Source: Streptomyces camponoticapitis (GTDB lineage Bacteria; Actinomycetota; Actinomycetes; Streptomycetales; Streptomycetaceae). From it: 64,000 nucleotides of DNA. Under the pieces are notes generated by a model that was given only the letters and a program-made list of their open reading frames with translations, was not told the origin of the DNA and did no database searches. Shown here one piece after another: positions 31,936 to 42,244 of this stretch (positions are counted from its first letter, which is position 1; each line of letters begins with the position of its first letter). The position numbers and the translations under genes are program-made. The stretch lies in assembly GCF_014646115.1 (NCBI RefSeq), contig NZ_BMMV01000005.1:248001-312000 (forward strand), written 5' to 3'.

Positions 31936-33231
31936 GTGCCGTCCGTACCCTCCGACCCGTCGCGCCCGCCGAGCCTGTGGCGCGACCGTGACTTCCGCAG
32001 CCTCTGGGTGGGCCAGACAGCCTCGCAGTTCGGGGCGCAGGCGGGCCAGGTCACCCTGCCGTTCCTCGCTGTGGTGGCGCTGAACGTCGACGCCACCCAA
32101 CTCGGCGCCCTGCGCGCGGTCCAGCAGATACCGATCCTGCTGCTCTCCCTCTTCGTCGGCGTGTGGGTGGACCGCCGCCGGTCCCGCGATGTGATGGTGC
32201 GGGCGGATTTCGGCCGGGCGGTGGCGCTGGCCGCCATTCCGGTCGCCTTTCTCTTCGGCGTACTCGCAATGCCGGTGCTGCTCGGCGTCGCCTTCCTCGT
32301 CGGCGTACTGACGGTGTTCTTCGACGTGGCCTATCAGGCCGCTCTCGTACGGCTGGTGAGACGTGACCAGTTGGCGCAGGGGAACAGCGCGCTGGAGGGC
32401 AGCAGATCCGCGGCGCAGGTCGGCGGCCCCGCCCTCGGTGGCGCGCTGGTGTCGCTCCTGTCGGCGCCGGTCGCCGTCGTCGTCGGCGCCTTCTTCTTCA
32501 CCGTGTCGTTCCTGTCGATCCGCCGGATACGTGACCGCGAGGCGATACCGCAGTACGGAGGACGAGCCGCCCCCCGAATGCGGCGGCAGATGCTCGAAGG
32601 TCTCCGTTTCGTCGCCCGCGATCCGGCATTGCGGGCCGTGGGCCTCGCCTCGGCGATCTTCCAGTTCTTCTTCGCCGCCCTGATGACGGTCTATCTGCTC
32701 TTCCTGCCGCGCACGCTGCACCTGTCGGGTGCCGAGGTGGGGCTGGTGCTCGCGGCCATGGGGCCGGGAGCGATCGTCGGCTCGCTGCTCTCCGCCGGGC
32801 TGCCGAAGAGATTCGGGTACGGCGTGGTGCTCGTGTCCTCGGCCGCGCTCGCCGACGGTGTGATGCTTCTTCTGCCGGCGCTGCACGGCTCGGCCGCCCG
32901 CACGATCGCCTGCCTCATGGCGATCAACTTCCTCTTCGGTGTCTTCAGTCAGTTGGTCGACGTCACGGTCATGGCCGTTCGTCAGTCGATCACGCCGCCC
33001 GCGATCCAGGGACGGACCGTCGCGACGATCAATTTCGTCGGGATGGGTCTGACACCGCTCGGCTCACTCATGGGCGGTCTTCTGGCCGCGATGTGGGATC
33101 CGCGAACCAGCCTGCTGCTGGCGGCCGTCGGTCTCGTACTCTCTCCGGTGTTCATGGCCGTCTCGCCCCTCGCCCGGCTGGGGAAGGAGCTTCCGGCGCC
33201 TGGCGATTCCGGTGGCCCGTGTGGCGTGTGA
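31936..33231 (+). CDS. MFS transporter (12 TM, macrolide/siderophore-efflux type)
   Basis: A 431-residue MFS_3-type protein: RDRDFRSLWVGQTASQFGAQ (typical start of this group), GVWVDRRRSRDVMVRADFGRAVAL (motif A), then DVAYQAALVRLVRRDQLAQGNSALEGSRSAAQVGGPALGGAL and twelve helices in all. Members of this group export macrolides or siderophores. The GTG at 31936 has AAGGGG five bases upstream and was preferred to an ATG at 31852 that adds a non-membrane, Arg/Pro-rich extension. It may be cotranscribed with the phosphotransferase gene. Confidence 0.85.
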   Translation: MPSVPSDPSRPPSLWRDRDFRSLWVGQTASQFGAQAGQVTLPFLAVVALNVDATQLGALRAVQQIPILLLSLFVGVWVDRRRSRDVMVRADFGRAVALAAIPVAFLFGVLAMPVLLGVAFLVGVLTVFFDVAYQAALVRLVRRDQLAQGNSALEGSRSAAQVGGPALGGALVSLLSAPVAVVVGAFFFTVSFLSIRRIRDREAIPQYGGRAAPRMRRQMLEGLRFVARDPALRAVGLASAIFQFFFAALMTVYLLFLPRTLHLSGAEVGLVLAAMGPGAIVGSLLSAGLPKRFGYGVVLVSSAALADGVMLLLPALHGSAARTIACLMAINFLFGVFSQLVDVTVMAVRQSITPPAIQGRTVATINFVGMGLTPLGSLMGGLLAAMWDPRTSLLLAAVGLVLSPVFMAVSPLARLGKELPAPGDSGGPCGV

Positions 33232-33631
33232 GACGCCTGACCGCTGTCCCTCTGCCTGACCTGGCGCGTCCCTTCACAAATGGAATGTGATCTTAAATCT
33301 TGCCGGACCGGCGTCCGGCCGCAGGCGGGGAGACTCGGCGACGTTCGGGATCGGGCCGGCGTGTGAGCGTCGCGCGAGCACGGGCGGTCGCTCCAGGCCG
33401 TCTCCGGAGAAGGGCGTCTCATTCGCGCCGGTCCGAGCCTCGCCCGCGGCCACGGAGGCGCGGGAGGGAGCCTGTCGTGCGACCTCCGGAAGCACTGGTT
33501 CCGGCCAGATTCGGGCCGATCCCGGCCAGGCTTCCGTGCTGGCGGAGGGAAGGAGTCCGATTCCCCGGCGAGAGGCGGATGCAACCGCGCTGACCTGCGA
33601 GGACATGGGTCGTCTGACAGGGTGTCGGTGG
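33232..33631. other. 400-bp gap between the MFS gene and tRNA-Arg
   Basis: No gene was recognised. A 7-bp stem GCCGGAC/GTCCGGC (33302-33319) 70 bases past the MFS stop is a possible terminator. The rest is G+C-rich without clear repeats. The only long frame here (33287-33670 on the plus strand) reads antisense through the tRNA and gives the telltale RQDSNLRP peptide, an artefact of tRNA genes. Confidence 0.6.
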
Positions 33632-33704
33632 CGCCCCCGGCAGGACTCGAACCTGCGGCCAAGCGCTTAGAAGGCGCCTGCTCTATCCACTGAGCTACGG
33701 GGGC
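33632..33704 (-). tRNA. tRNA-Arg (anticodon TCT)
   Basis: On the minus strand the acceptor stem GCCCCCG pairs with CGGGGGC; a D-arm GCTC...GAGC, an anticodon stem GGCGC/GCGCT with loop CTTCTAA (anticodon TCT, positions 34-36), a short variable loop and a T-arm GCAGG-TTCGAGT-CCTGC complete the cloverleaf. It reads AGA and AGG, which are rare in this genome. CCA is not encoded. Discriminator base G at 33632. Confidence 0.95.
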
Positions 33705-34021
33705 CGAAACGTGGCCTCGGAGGCCCGGAGTGCCGGTGGGGCAGTCCGCGCGGTCCGTGACCTGTGCCGGGACAAGGATAGGGCTCCGCTCACCCTGGCC
33801 CGGTTGCTTCACCTGCGTGGCACGATGTGGAGGTTCAGTGAAGCGAACCGATAATCGCAGGCAGGTGCGATTCGTGCAGTGCTTTTCGCGCCTGAAGCTA
33901 CGGGTGTTGTGCACTCGTTATGCCTGTGCCCCACTCGTCCCGTCTGTCCCCCGCGCTTGACCGGCGCGCAGGAGATGGCTATACGCTTCAAAAAGGCGCC
34001 AAAGTTGGGCATTCTTCGCAT
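33705..34021. other. 317-bp gap between tRNA-Arg and the dynamin-like gene
   Basis: The gap must hold the tRNA promoter (minus strand; TATCCT at 33780-33775 is a possible -10) and the promoter of the GTPase operon (33957-33985). No protein gene was recognised. Confidence 0.5.
33957..33985 (+). promoter_or_regulatory. Promoter of the dynamin-like GTPase operon
   Basis: TTGACC (33957-33962) and TATACG (33980-33985) are separated by 17 bases, a good vegetative-type promoter. The GTG start at 34022 follows about 30 bases after the predicted start site. Confidence 0.65.
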
Positions 34022-35623
34022 GTGGTGACCTTGGACGTACGGCCTCAGCTGATCGACGCACTTTCCGCGCTGCGCGACCGTGTCGCCGCCGTGCGTCTTC
34101 CACTCCCTCTCGACGGGACTCCGCGCGCCCGGCAGACCCGGGAGGAACTCCTCGCGCAGCTCGACGACTATCTGGTGCCAAGGCTCCGGGACCCGGAGGC
34201 GCCGCTGCTGGCCGTGGTGGGAGGTTCGACCGGGGCCGGGAAGTCGACCCTCGTCAACTCCCTTGTGGGACGGCGGGTCAGTGAATCCGGCGTGCTGCGA
34301 CCGACGACCCGTACACCCGTACTGGTGTGCCACCCCGACGACTGCCACTGGTTCGACGGCGTACGGGTCCTTCCCCATCTGACACGTGTCTGGATGACCC
34401 AGCAGGAGGAGGACGGCGCGGCCGGGGCCTGGAGCGGGGACGAGGAGAACGCGCTGCGCATCGACACCTCCGTGGCGCTGCCCCGCGGCCTCGCACTGCT
34501 GGACGCGCCGGACATCGACTCGCTCGTCGTACGGAACCGCGTTCTCGCCGCCGAGTTGATCTGCGCCGCCGACGTGTGGGTGATGGTGACCACCGCGTCC
34601 CGGTACGCCGACGCGGTCCCCTGGCATCTGCTCCGTACGGCGAAGGAGTACGACGCCTCGCTCGTGACCGTCCTGGACCGCGTTCCTCATCAGGTGATTG
34701 ACGAGGTGTCACGTCAGTACGCGGCGCTGCTCACCAAGGCGGGCCTGGGCGACGTACCCCGCTTCACCATCCCCGAACTGCCCGAGTCGGCCGGCGGCGG
34801 CAGCGGGCTGCTGCCCACCACCGCCGTCGCGCCGCTGCTCGCCTGGCTGACGCACCGGGTACGCGATCCGGCGGCGCGTCAGCAGGCCGTCGTCCGTACG
34901 GCGGCCGGTGTCATCGGCTCGCTCAACGTACGGATGCCGGAACTCGCGGGCGCTGTCGCGGCGCAGTACGCCGCCGCCGTACGCCTCACGGGCGCTGTCG
35001 AGGAGGCGTACGCGACGGAGCGCGAGCGGGTGCGCAAGCGGCTCAAGGCCGGTGCCGTGCTCGCGGGGGACGCGCGGACGCGCTGGCGCGGATACCCGAG
35101 GGACAGCTCGGCGCGTGAGCTGCTCGACTCGCTGGTCGAGAGCCTGGCCGCACTCCTCCAGTGCGCCGTGGCCGCCGCCGACGAGCAGGTCACGGACGCC
35201 TGGCGGCGCGAGCCAGCCTCGGCGGCGGTCCTGACCTCCGGGCCGGACAGGGAGGTGTCCGAGCGGATCGGGATGGCCGTACGGCGGTGGCGCAGGGTCG
35301 TGGAGGAGCTGGCCGAGGAGGAGATTCGGCTCCTCGAACGCAGCGCCGCGCCCGACCCCGAGACCGTCGCCGCGCTGCTGGCCGCCGTCCTCCTGGGCGG
35401 GCACCGCACCCGGGTCGCGGGGGAGCGGCTCGCGGAGCGCATCGGGGCGCAGGGCGCGCTGCGGCTGCGGGACAAGGGCGGCGACCTGGTGGCGACGTAC
35501 ATCGACGACGTACTGCACGGAGAACGGGACCGGCGGCTGGCTCCCCTCGACGCGCTCGAAGTGGCGCCCGAGCCGCAGGCGGAACTCATCGCCGCGCTTT
35601 CCGTACTCCAGAAGGAGATGTGA
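34022..35623 (+). CDS. dynA: Dynamin-like GTPase (soluble partner, DynA-like)
   Basis: A 533-residue dynamin-superfamily GTPase with P-loop [10 protein letters not shown] (67-76), switch region [17 protein letters not shown] and G3 [11 protein letters not shown]. The C-terminal half is a long helical stalk with coiled-coil stretches ([39 protein letters not shown]) and no membrane helix. It lies five bases from a second, membrane-anchored GTPase and both precede ssbB, the arrangement of the Streptomyces DynA/DynB pair that stabilises FtsZ rings in sporulation septa; the symbol rests on that context and on the lack of a TM segment. The GTG at 34022 (or the next codon) is the probable start; no good ribosome binding site is visible. 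Confidence 0.72.
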   Translation: MVTLDVRPQLIDALSALRDRVAAVRLPLPLDGTPRARQTREELLAQLDDYLVPRLRDPEAPLLAVVGGSTGAGKSTLVNSLVGRRVSESGVLRPTTRTPVLVCHPDDCHWFDGVRVLPHLTRVWMTQQEEDGAAGAWSGDEENALRIDTSVALPRGLALLDAPDIDSLVVRNRVLAAELICAADVWVMVTTASRYADAVPWHLLRTAKEYDASLVTVLDRVPHQVIDEVSRQYAALLTKAGLGDVPRFTIPELPESAGGGSGLLPTTAVAPLLAWLTHRVRDPAARQQAVVRTAAGVIGSLNVRMPELAGAVAAQYAAAVRLTGAVEEAYATERERVRKRLKAGAVLAGDARTRWRGYPRDSSARELLDSLVESLAALLQCAVAAADEQVTDAWRREPASAAVLTSGPDREVSERIGMAVRRWRRVVEELAEEEIRLLERSAAPDPETVAALLAAVLLGGHRTRVAGERLAERIGAQGALRLRDKGGDLVATYIDDVLHGERDRRLAPLDALEVAPEPQAELIAALSVLQKEM

Positions 35624-35628
35624 CCGAC

Positions 35629-37503
35629 ATGGCGGACGTGACCGATGCGACGACGTTGGCGGACGGGCCCGGCGAGATCGGGTCGGGGCGCCCAGATGTC
35701 CGCGCGAAAGAGGCCGGCGCGGCCGATGCGGGCGGCAAGGGCCCGGGTGCGAAAGGCGACTCGGGGGGCGGGACAGGCCGGCGCTGGAACGACGGGCTGA
35801 TCGCCCGGCACGCGTTCGGACGCAAGGGCGCGGCCGGAGCGGCGCCCACCGTCGGCGTGGAGGGGATCGACGAAAACGACGGTACGGCGGCCTCCACCGA
35901 GGTCCACCAGCCCATCGGAGGCACCTACGAAGGGCCGCTACGCGTACGGCTCGACGCCCTGCGCGAGCTTGTGGGCCTCTCGCGGACCCGTATCGAGGGG
36001 ACCACGCTCACCGAGGCCGGCCGGGTGCTGGACGAGGCCTCCACGCGGCAGCGGCTCTCGTCGCGCCACACCGTCGTCGCCATCGCGGGAGCCACCGGCA
36101 GCGGCAAGTCGACACTGTTCAACGCGCTGGCGGAGGTTCCGATCTCGGAGCCGGGGCTGCGCAGGCCGACCACGTCGGCGCCCATCGCCTGTGTCTGGTC
36201 CGAAGGTGCCGCCGGGCTGCTCGACCGGCTCGCCATCCCCGGGAGGCTGCGTCGCAGGCCGCTCGCGGGCGGCGACGGGGACGAGGAACTGCAAGGTCTC
36301 GTCCTGGTCGACCTGCCCGACCACGACTCCGCCGTCGTCGCGCACCGGGACCAGGTCGACCGCGTACTGGCCCTGGTCGACGCGATCATCTGGGTCGTCG
36401 ACCCGGAGAAGTACGCGGACGCCGCGCTCCACGAGCGGTATCTGCGGCCGCTCGCCGGCCACGCGGAGATCACCTTCGTCGTACTGAACCAGATTGACCG
36501 GCTGCCCGGGGAGGCCGCCGACCAGGTCCTGGACGATCTGCGCAGGCTGCTCGACGAGGACGGCATGGCGCTCGGCGAGCACGGCGAGCCGGGGGCCACC
36601 GTGCTGCCGATCTCCGCGCTCACGGGGCAGGGGGTGGGCGAACTGCGCGAATTGCTCGGCCGTTTCGTCCAGGAGCGGACAGCCGCCGCCCGGCGGCTGT
36701 CCGCCGACGTGGACGCGGCCGCGTCCCGGCTGCGCTCGGTGTACGTCTCCGACGGACGCACGGGCCTCGGGGAACGCTCCCGTGAGGAGTTCGCCGACCG
36801 GCTCGCGTGGGCGGTGGGCGCGGTGGCCACCGGCGAGGCGGCCGAGCGCGAGTGGCGCAGGAACGCGGGACGTGCGTGCGGGACGCCGTGGCTGCGGCTG
36901 TGGCGCTGGTACGAGCGGACCCGGACGCCCGGCGGCGGCGTGCCGCGCGCCGAGGTGATCGTGGAGGACGAACTCACAGCCAGGCAGCGGGTCGAGCAGG
37001 CCGTCCGTACGGTCGCGGAAGACGCCGCGGCCGGGCTGCCGAGGCCATGGGCGCAGGCGGTGCGCGAGGCCGCGGTACGCGGCGCCGTGGGGCTGCCGGA
37101 GGCGCTGGACGAACTGGCCGTGTCGGCGGGGCCGCCGAGCGGGCGCCCCGCGCGTCCCGCCTGGTGGCCGGCGGCGGTGCTCGCGCAGGCGTCCATGACA
37201 CTGCTTCAGATCTACGGCGGGCTCTGGCTGGTCGGCCAGATCATCGGCGTGATCCAGCCCGGCATCGTCCCGCCCGTGCTGGTGATGCTGGCCGGGATCG
37301 TCGGCGGGCCGCTGGTGGAGTGGGCGTGCGCGGCGGCGGCGCGGGGGCCGGCGAGGCGGTACGGGCAGGACGCCGAGCGACGGCTGCGCGAGGCGGCGGC
37401 GGGGTGCGGGAGGGCCAAGGTGCTCGATCCGATCGCGGCCGAGCTGATGCGGTACCGGGAGGTGCGGGAGCAGTACTCGACGGTGTCCGGCCTGACGCGG
37501 TAG
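35629..37503 (+). CDS. dynB: Dynamin-like GTPase with C-terminal membrane anchor (DynB-like)
   Basis: The 624-residue product has a disordered Gly/Ala-rich first 100 residues, a GTPase domain with P-loop GATGSGKST (154-162), switch I LRRPTTSAPIACVW, G3 VDLPDHDSAV and G4 LNQIDRLPG, then a helical region and two membrane helices near 530-575 (SMTLLQIYGGLWLVGQIIGVI and IVPPVLVMLAGIVGGPLVEW). Dynamin-like proteins polymerise at membranes. The membrane anchor fits DynB, which interacts with the division proteins SsgB and SepF in sporulating hyphae. GAAGGAG precedes the ATG by 11 bases and overlaps the end of the first GTPase gene, so the two are coupled. Confidence 0.72.
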   Translation: MADVTDATTLADGPGEIGSGRPDVRAKEAGAADAGGKGPGAKGDSGGGTGRRWNDGLIARHAFGRKGAAGAAPTVGVEGIDENDGTAASTEVHQPIGGTYEGPLRVRLDALRELVGLSRTRIEGTTLTEAGRVLDEASTRQRLSSRHTVVAIAGATGSGKSTLFNALAEVPISEPGLRRPTTSAPIACVWSEGAAGLLDRLAIPGRLRRRPLAGGDGDEELQGLVLVDLPDHDSAVVAHRDQVDRVLALVDAIIWVVDPEKYADAALHERYLRPLAGHAEITFVVLNQIDRLPGEAADQVLDDLRRLLDEDGMALGEHGEPGATVLPISALTGQGVGELRELLGRFVQERTAAARRLSADVDAAASRLRSVYVSDGRTGLGERSREEFADRLAWAVGAVATGEAAEREWRRNAGRACGTPWLRLWRWYERTRTPGGGVPRAEVIVEDELTARQRVEQAVRTVAEDAAAGLPRPWAQAVREAAVRGAVGLPEALDELAVSAGPPSGRPARPAWWPAAVLAQASMTLLQIYGGLWLVGQIIGVIQPGIVPPVLVMLAGIVGGPLVEWACAAAARGPARRYGQDAERRLREAAAGCGRAKVLDPIAAELMRYREVREQYSTVSGLTR

Positions 37504-37680
37504 CCCCCTGGGGCTCCGGCGTGGGGCGGCCGGGGGCCGCGGCCACGTACGGGTGACGGAGTTATTCACAACTGGTGAGTAATCCACAGGCGTCGGCAGG
37601 AATTTCCCGTCCGGTCCAGCATGAGGTGGTCGGTCGACGGGGCCGGAGAACAGGGGAACCGGAGAAGATCGGGGGCTGTC

Positions 37681-38232
37681 ATGAACGACACGGTGGTGAC
37701 GCTGGTGGGAAACGCCGCGACGGGGGTGGAATACCGGGAAACGGCGTCGGGCGGGGTGGCGCGGTTCAGGTTCGCGGTGACACCGCGGCGGTGGGACCGC
37801 CGGAATTCGGTGTGGACGGACGGGAGTACGAGCTTCTACACCGTGTGCGCGTGGCGGAATCTCGGCGCGAATCTCACCGCGTCGGTCAACGTCGGTGATC
37901 CGCTGGTGGTACACGGCAAGCTGCGCGTGCGGGACGAGGCGAAGGACGGGCAGAAGAGGACGTTCGTGGACATCGACGCGGTGTCGATCGGTCACGATCT
38001 GACGTGGGGGACCTCGGCGTTCAAACGGGTGGCGCGGGCGAACCCGGCGCTGACGGAACGTCCGGCGGATGCCTCGGCGGCGGCTTCGGCGGGGAATTCG
38101 GCCGCGGGCGCCGGTGTGGCTGGGGGCACGCCCGCGGTCGTCAAACCGGTGCATACGCAACCGTGGCTGACCGAACAGGACGAGTCGCCGGCGCGGGCCG
38201 GGGCGGTCGCGGCACCGGCCGGGCCCCTCTGA
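37681..38232 (+). CDS. ssbB: Second single-strand DNA-binding protein
   Basis: The 183-residue protein has an OB-fold SSB domain in its first 110 residues (TVVTLVGNAATGVEYRETASGG, RFRFAVTPRRW, SFYTVCAWRNLG, GDPLVVHGKLRVRD). The C-terminal tail is Ala/Gly-rich and ends APAGPL, lacking the acidic DDxPF tip of the replicative SSB that binds partner proteins. This is typical of the Streptomyces SsbB, implicated in chromosome segregation during sporulation. It follows the dynamin-like pair, consistent with a sporulation role. The ATG at 37681 was chosen because the OB-fold begins immediately after it; the upstream extension has no family support. Confidence 0.82.
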   Translation: MNDTVVTLVGNAATGVEYRETASGGVARFRFAVTPRRWDRRNSVWTDGSTSFYTVCAWRNLGANLTASVNVGDPLVVHGKLRVRDEAKDGQKRTFVDIDAVSIGHDLTWGTSAFKRVARANPALTERPADASAAASAGNSAAGAGVAGGTPAVVKPVHTQPWLTEQDESPARAGAVAAPAGPL

Positions 38233-38282
38233 CCGGGGAGTTGTGGAGATTTGTCGACAGGGGAGCGGGCTCGAAGGTATGC

Positions 38283-38311
38283 GCGATAACGATTCCGATT
38301 CGGAACGGTTA
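38283..38311. promoter_or_regulatory. 29-bp near-perfect palindrome upstream of the surface protein
   Basis: GATAACGATTCCGA (38283-38296) and TCGGAACGGTTATC (38298-38311) are inverted copies with 12 of 14 positions matching around one central base. It lies 136 bases before the GTG of the surface protein and 51 bases after the ssbB stop. Size and symmetry suit a dimeric repressor; the regulator is unknown. Two GGAAC boxes overlap or follow it, which may be ECF-type -35 elements. Confidence 0.6.
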
Positions 38312-38446
38312 TCGGAACGTAGGAACGGGCACCGGCGCTCTCCGCCGTCCATAGGATTCCCCAGAACTCATGGGCACTTGAGTCTGCTGGCGAGGAAGTC
38401 CCCCCACGCGTCCCACGCGGAGGACCTCGCACGGAGGGAAATATCT

Positions 38447-39871
38447 GTGTTGTCTGCGCTGTCTCAGTTCTTCGCTCCAACCACTCGTAGGCGGGGCGCC
38501 GCCCGTCTCGCCGTCTCGGTGGTCGCCTCGGGCCTTGTCGTGGCGGGCTCCCTGGCCGGCGCGGGTGCGGCCGTGGCCGACGACACCCTCCAGCACCGCG
38601 GTGGCGCCGCCGCCACGCTCGACGGCCTCATGACGTACGACAAGGCCCTGCTCCACTCGGACGGCCAGACGCACGAACTGCCCGCCGGGCTCTTCGAGAT
38701 GACCGTGGACGGCGGCGGCAAGCTCAAGACGTACTGCATCGACATCCACAACCCCACCCAGGACCAGGCCAGGTATCTGGAAACCCCCTGGGCCCAGACC
38801 TCGCTCGGCGCGAACAAGAACGCCGGGAAGATCCGCTGGATCCTCCAGAACTCCTACCCCCAGGTCGACGACCTCGCCGCCCTCGCCGAGAGCGCGGGCA
38901 CCGGGCCGCTGACCGCGAAGACGGCCGCCGCCGGTACGCAGGTCGCCATCTGGCGGCACTCCGACAACGCGGACGTCGACGCCGTGGACCCGGGGGCCGA
39001 GAAGCTGGCCGACTGGCTGGAGCGGAGCGCCGACCACCTCGGCGAGCCCAAGGCCTCGCTCACCCTGGAGCCCGGCGCGGTCTCCGGGCGGAGCGGCGAG
39101 CGTCTTGGTCCGGTCACCGTCCGTACCGACGCCGACAGTGTCGCGGTGTCCCCGCCGGCCGACGCCGCCGCGATGGGTATCAAGATCACCGACAAGAGCG
39201 GCAAGCCCGTCACCGAAGCGGCCGACGGCACGCAGCTGTACTTCGACATACCCGAGGACACCGCCGACGGCACGGCCTCGCTGAGTGTGCAGACGGCCAC
39301 GTCGGTGCCCGTGGGCAGGGCGTTCGCCGGGGTCACCAAGAGCCAGACGCAGATCCTGGCCGGCTCCAGCGAGTCCACGGTCTCGGCGACGGCCACCGCC
39401 ACCTGGGCCGCGAAGGGCGCGATGCCGGCGATAACCGCCGAGAAGAACTGCGCGAAGGGCGGTGTGGACGTCACGGCCGTCAACAAGGGCGACGAGCCGT
39501 TCACCTTCACGCTCGCCGGTCAGGAGTACGCGGTCGAGGCGGGCAAGTCCAGGACCGTCACCGTGCCGGTCGCCGAGGACCAGGCGTACGACTTCACGAT
39601 CACCGGGCCCGGTGGCCTCGCCAGGAACTTCCAGGGCGTTCTCGACTGCCGGACCAGCGGGAACCCCGGTTCGCCGGCCGACGGGACCACCACCCAGCTG
39701 GCGCCGGCGACGGCGGGCGGCACCGTCGGCACGGACGGGCTCGACCTCGCCGAGACAGGCGCCTCCAACGCCACTCCGGTGATCGCGGGTGTCGCGATCG
39801 GGCTGGTCGTGCTGGGCGGCGCGGCGGTCTTCTTCTTCCGCAAGAAGAACGACCCTTCCACCGAGGACTGA
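38447..39871 (+). CDS. Thioester-domain surface protein anchored by sortase (LAETG)
   Basis: The 474-residue pre-protein has a signal peptide (hydrophobic stretch about 21-42, cleavage near AVA-D), then a Cys-Gln thioester domain: Cys97 in LKTYCIDIHNP and Gln165 in GTQVAIWRH, the YC and TQxxIW motifs that form an internal thioester able to bind host or cell-surface amines. A Ser/Thr/Ala-rich stalk leads to a sortase signal LAETG (434-438), a hydrophobic helix and a basic FFFRKKN tail. LAxTG is the class E sortase signal in Streptomyces. GGAGGG precedes the GTG at 38447. Likely an aerial-hypha adhesin. Confidence 0.88.
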   Translation: MLSALSQFFAPTTRRRGAARLAVSVVASGLVVAGSLAGAGAAVADDTLQHRGGAAATLDGLMTYDKALLHSDGQTHELPAGLFEMTVDGGGKLKTYCIDIHNPTQDQARYLETPWAQTSLGANKNAGKIRWILQNSYPQVDDLAALAESAGTGPLTAKTAAAGTQVAIWRHSDNADVDAVDPGAEKLADWLERSADHLGEPKASLTLEPGAVSGRSGERLGPVTVRTDADSVAVSPPADAAAMGIKITDKSGKPVTEAADGTQLYFDIPEDTADGTASLSVQTATSVPVGRAFAGVTKSQTQILAGSSESTVSATATATWAAKGAMPAITAEKNCAKGGVDVTAVNKGDEPFTFTLAGQEYAVEAGKSRTVTVPVAEDQAYDFTITGPGGLARNFQGVLDCRTSGNPGSPADGTTTQLAPATAGGTVGTDGLDLAETGASNATPVIAGVAIGLVVLGGAAVFFFRKKNDPSTED

Positions 39872-40152
39872 CCCGCCCCGGGGCACCGCACCCCCCACCG
39901 ACCGGGTGCCCACCGACGGGCTCGACACCGGCCGCCACTGACAGCGGCCCCGACGCGCAGACGAATCCGGTCGCGCGCCGGGGCCGCGTGCCCCCCGACA
40001 CGGGCGCCCGCACGGCCCGCGGGTCGGGACGGACTGTCCGAGGCCTGGACAACCGGTTTCTCCCCAGGGAGGGACGTGCGGCAAGATGGCTTTATCTGCC
40101 CTCACGCGGCGGAGCCGCACATTGGCCCTTCTCGATTGCCGGACGGTTTCTC

Positions 40153-41817
<1,665 letters not shown>

Positions 41818-41818
41818 C

Positions 41819-42244
41819 ATGGCCCGCCACCACTACAGCTGCCCCATGCGCTGGTCGGACATGGACGCCTTCGGGCACGTCAACAACGTCGTCTTCATCC
41901 GCTATCTGGAGGAAGCACGTATCGACTTCATGTTCCGGCTGGCGCCGGGGGAGGGCTCGCCGTCGTTCGCGGGCGGATCCGTCGTGGCCCGGCACGAGAT
42001 CGACTACAAGCTGCCGCTGGTCCACCGGCACGAGCCGGTGACCGTCGAGCTGTGGGTGACGAAGATCGGCGCGGCGACGCTCACGATCGCGTACGAGATC
42101 AAGGACGAGGACCAGGTGTACGTACGGGCCTCGACGGTCGTCGTGCCCTACGACCTCGACGCGGCCCGGCCCCGCCGGATCACGGCCGAGGAGAAGTCGT
42201 TCCTTGTGAAGTACCTGGACGACGCGGAGGCGCTCGCGGCATGA
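41819..42244 (+). CDS. Acyl-CoA thioesterase, 4HBT hotdog family
   Basis: A 141-residue thioesterase: MRWSDMDAFGHVNNVVFIRYLEEARIDF contains catalytic Asp16 of the 4-hydroxybenzoyl-CoA thioesterase motif, followed by VVARHEIDYKLPL and ASTVVVPYDL. It begins one base after the ettA stop and overlaps the next gene by four bases (ATGA), so the three genes form one operon. Substrate unknown. Confidence 0.9.
   Translation: MARHHYSCPMRWSDMDAFGHVNNVVFIRYLEEARIDFMFRLAPGEGSPSFAGGSVVARHEIDYKLPLVHRHEPVTVELWVTKIGAATLTIAYEIKDEDQVYVRASTVVVPYDLDAARPRRITAEEKSFLVKYLDDAEALAA

Noticed and set aside
33287..33670. 127-residue frame ending RPRQDSNLRPSA
   Set aside because: The RQDSNLRP ending is the well-known false translation of the complement of a tRNA gene (here tRNA-Arg, 33632-33704); no ribosome binding site or family match.
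35938..38352. 804-codon minus-strand frame opposite dynB and ssbB
   Set aside because: Antisense shadow; both plus-strand genes have clear GTPase and OB-fold motifs.
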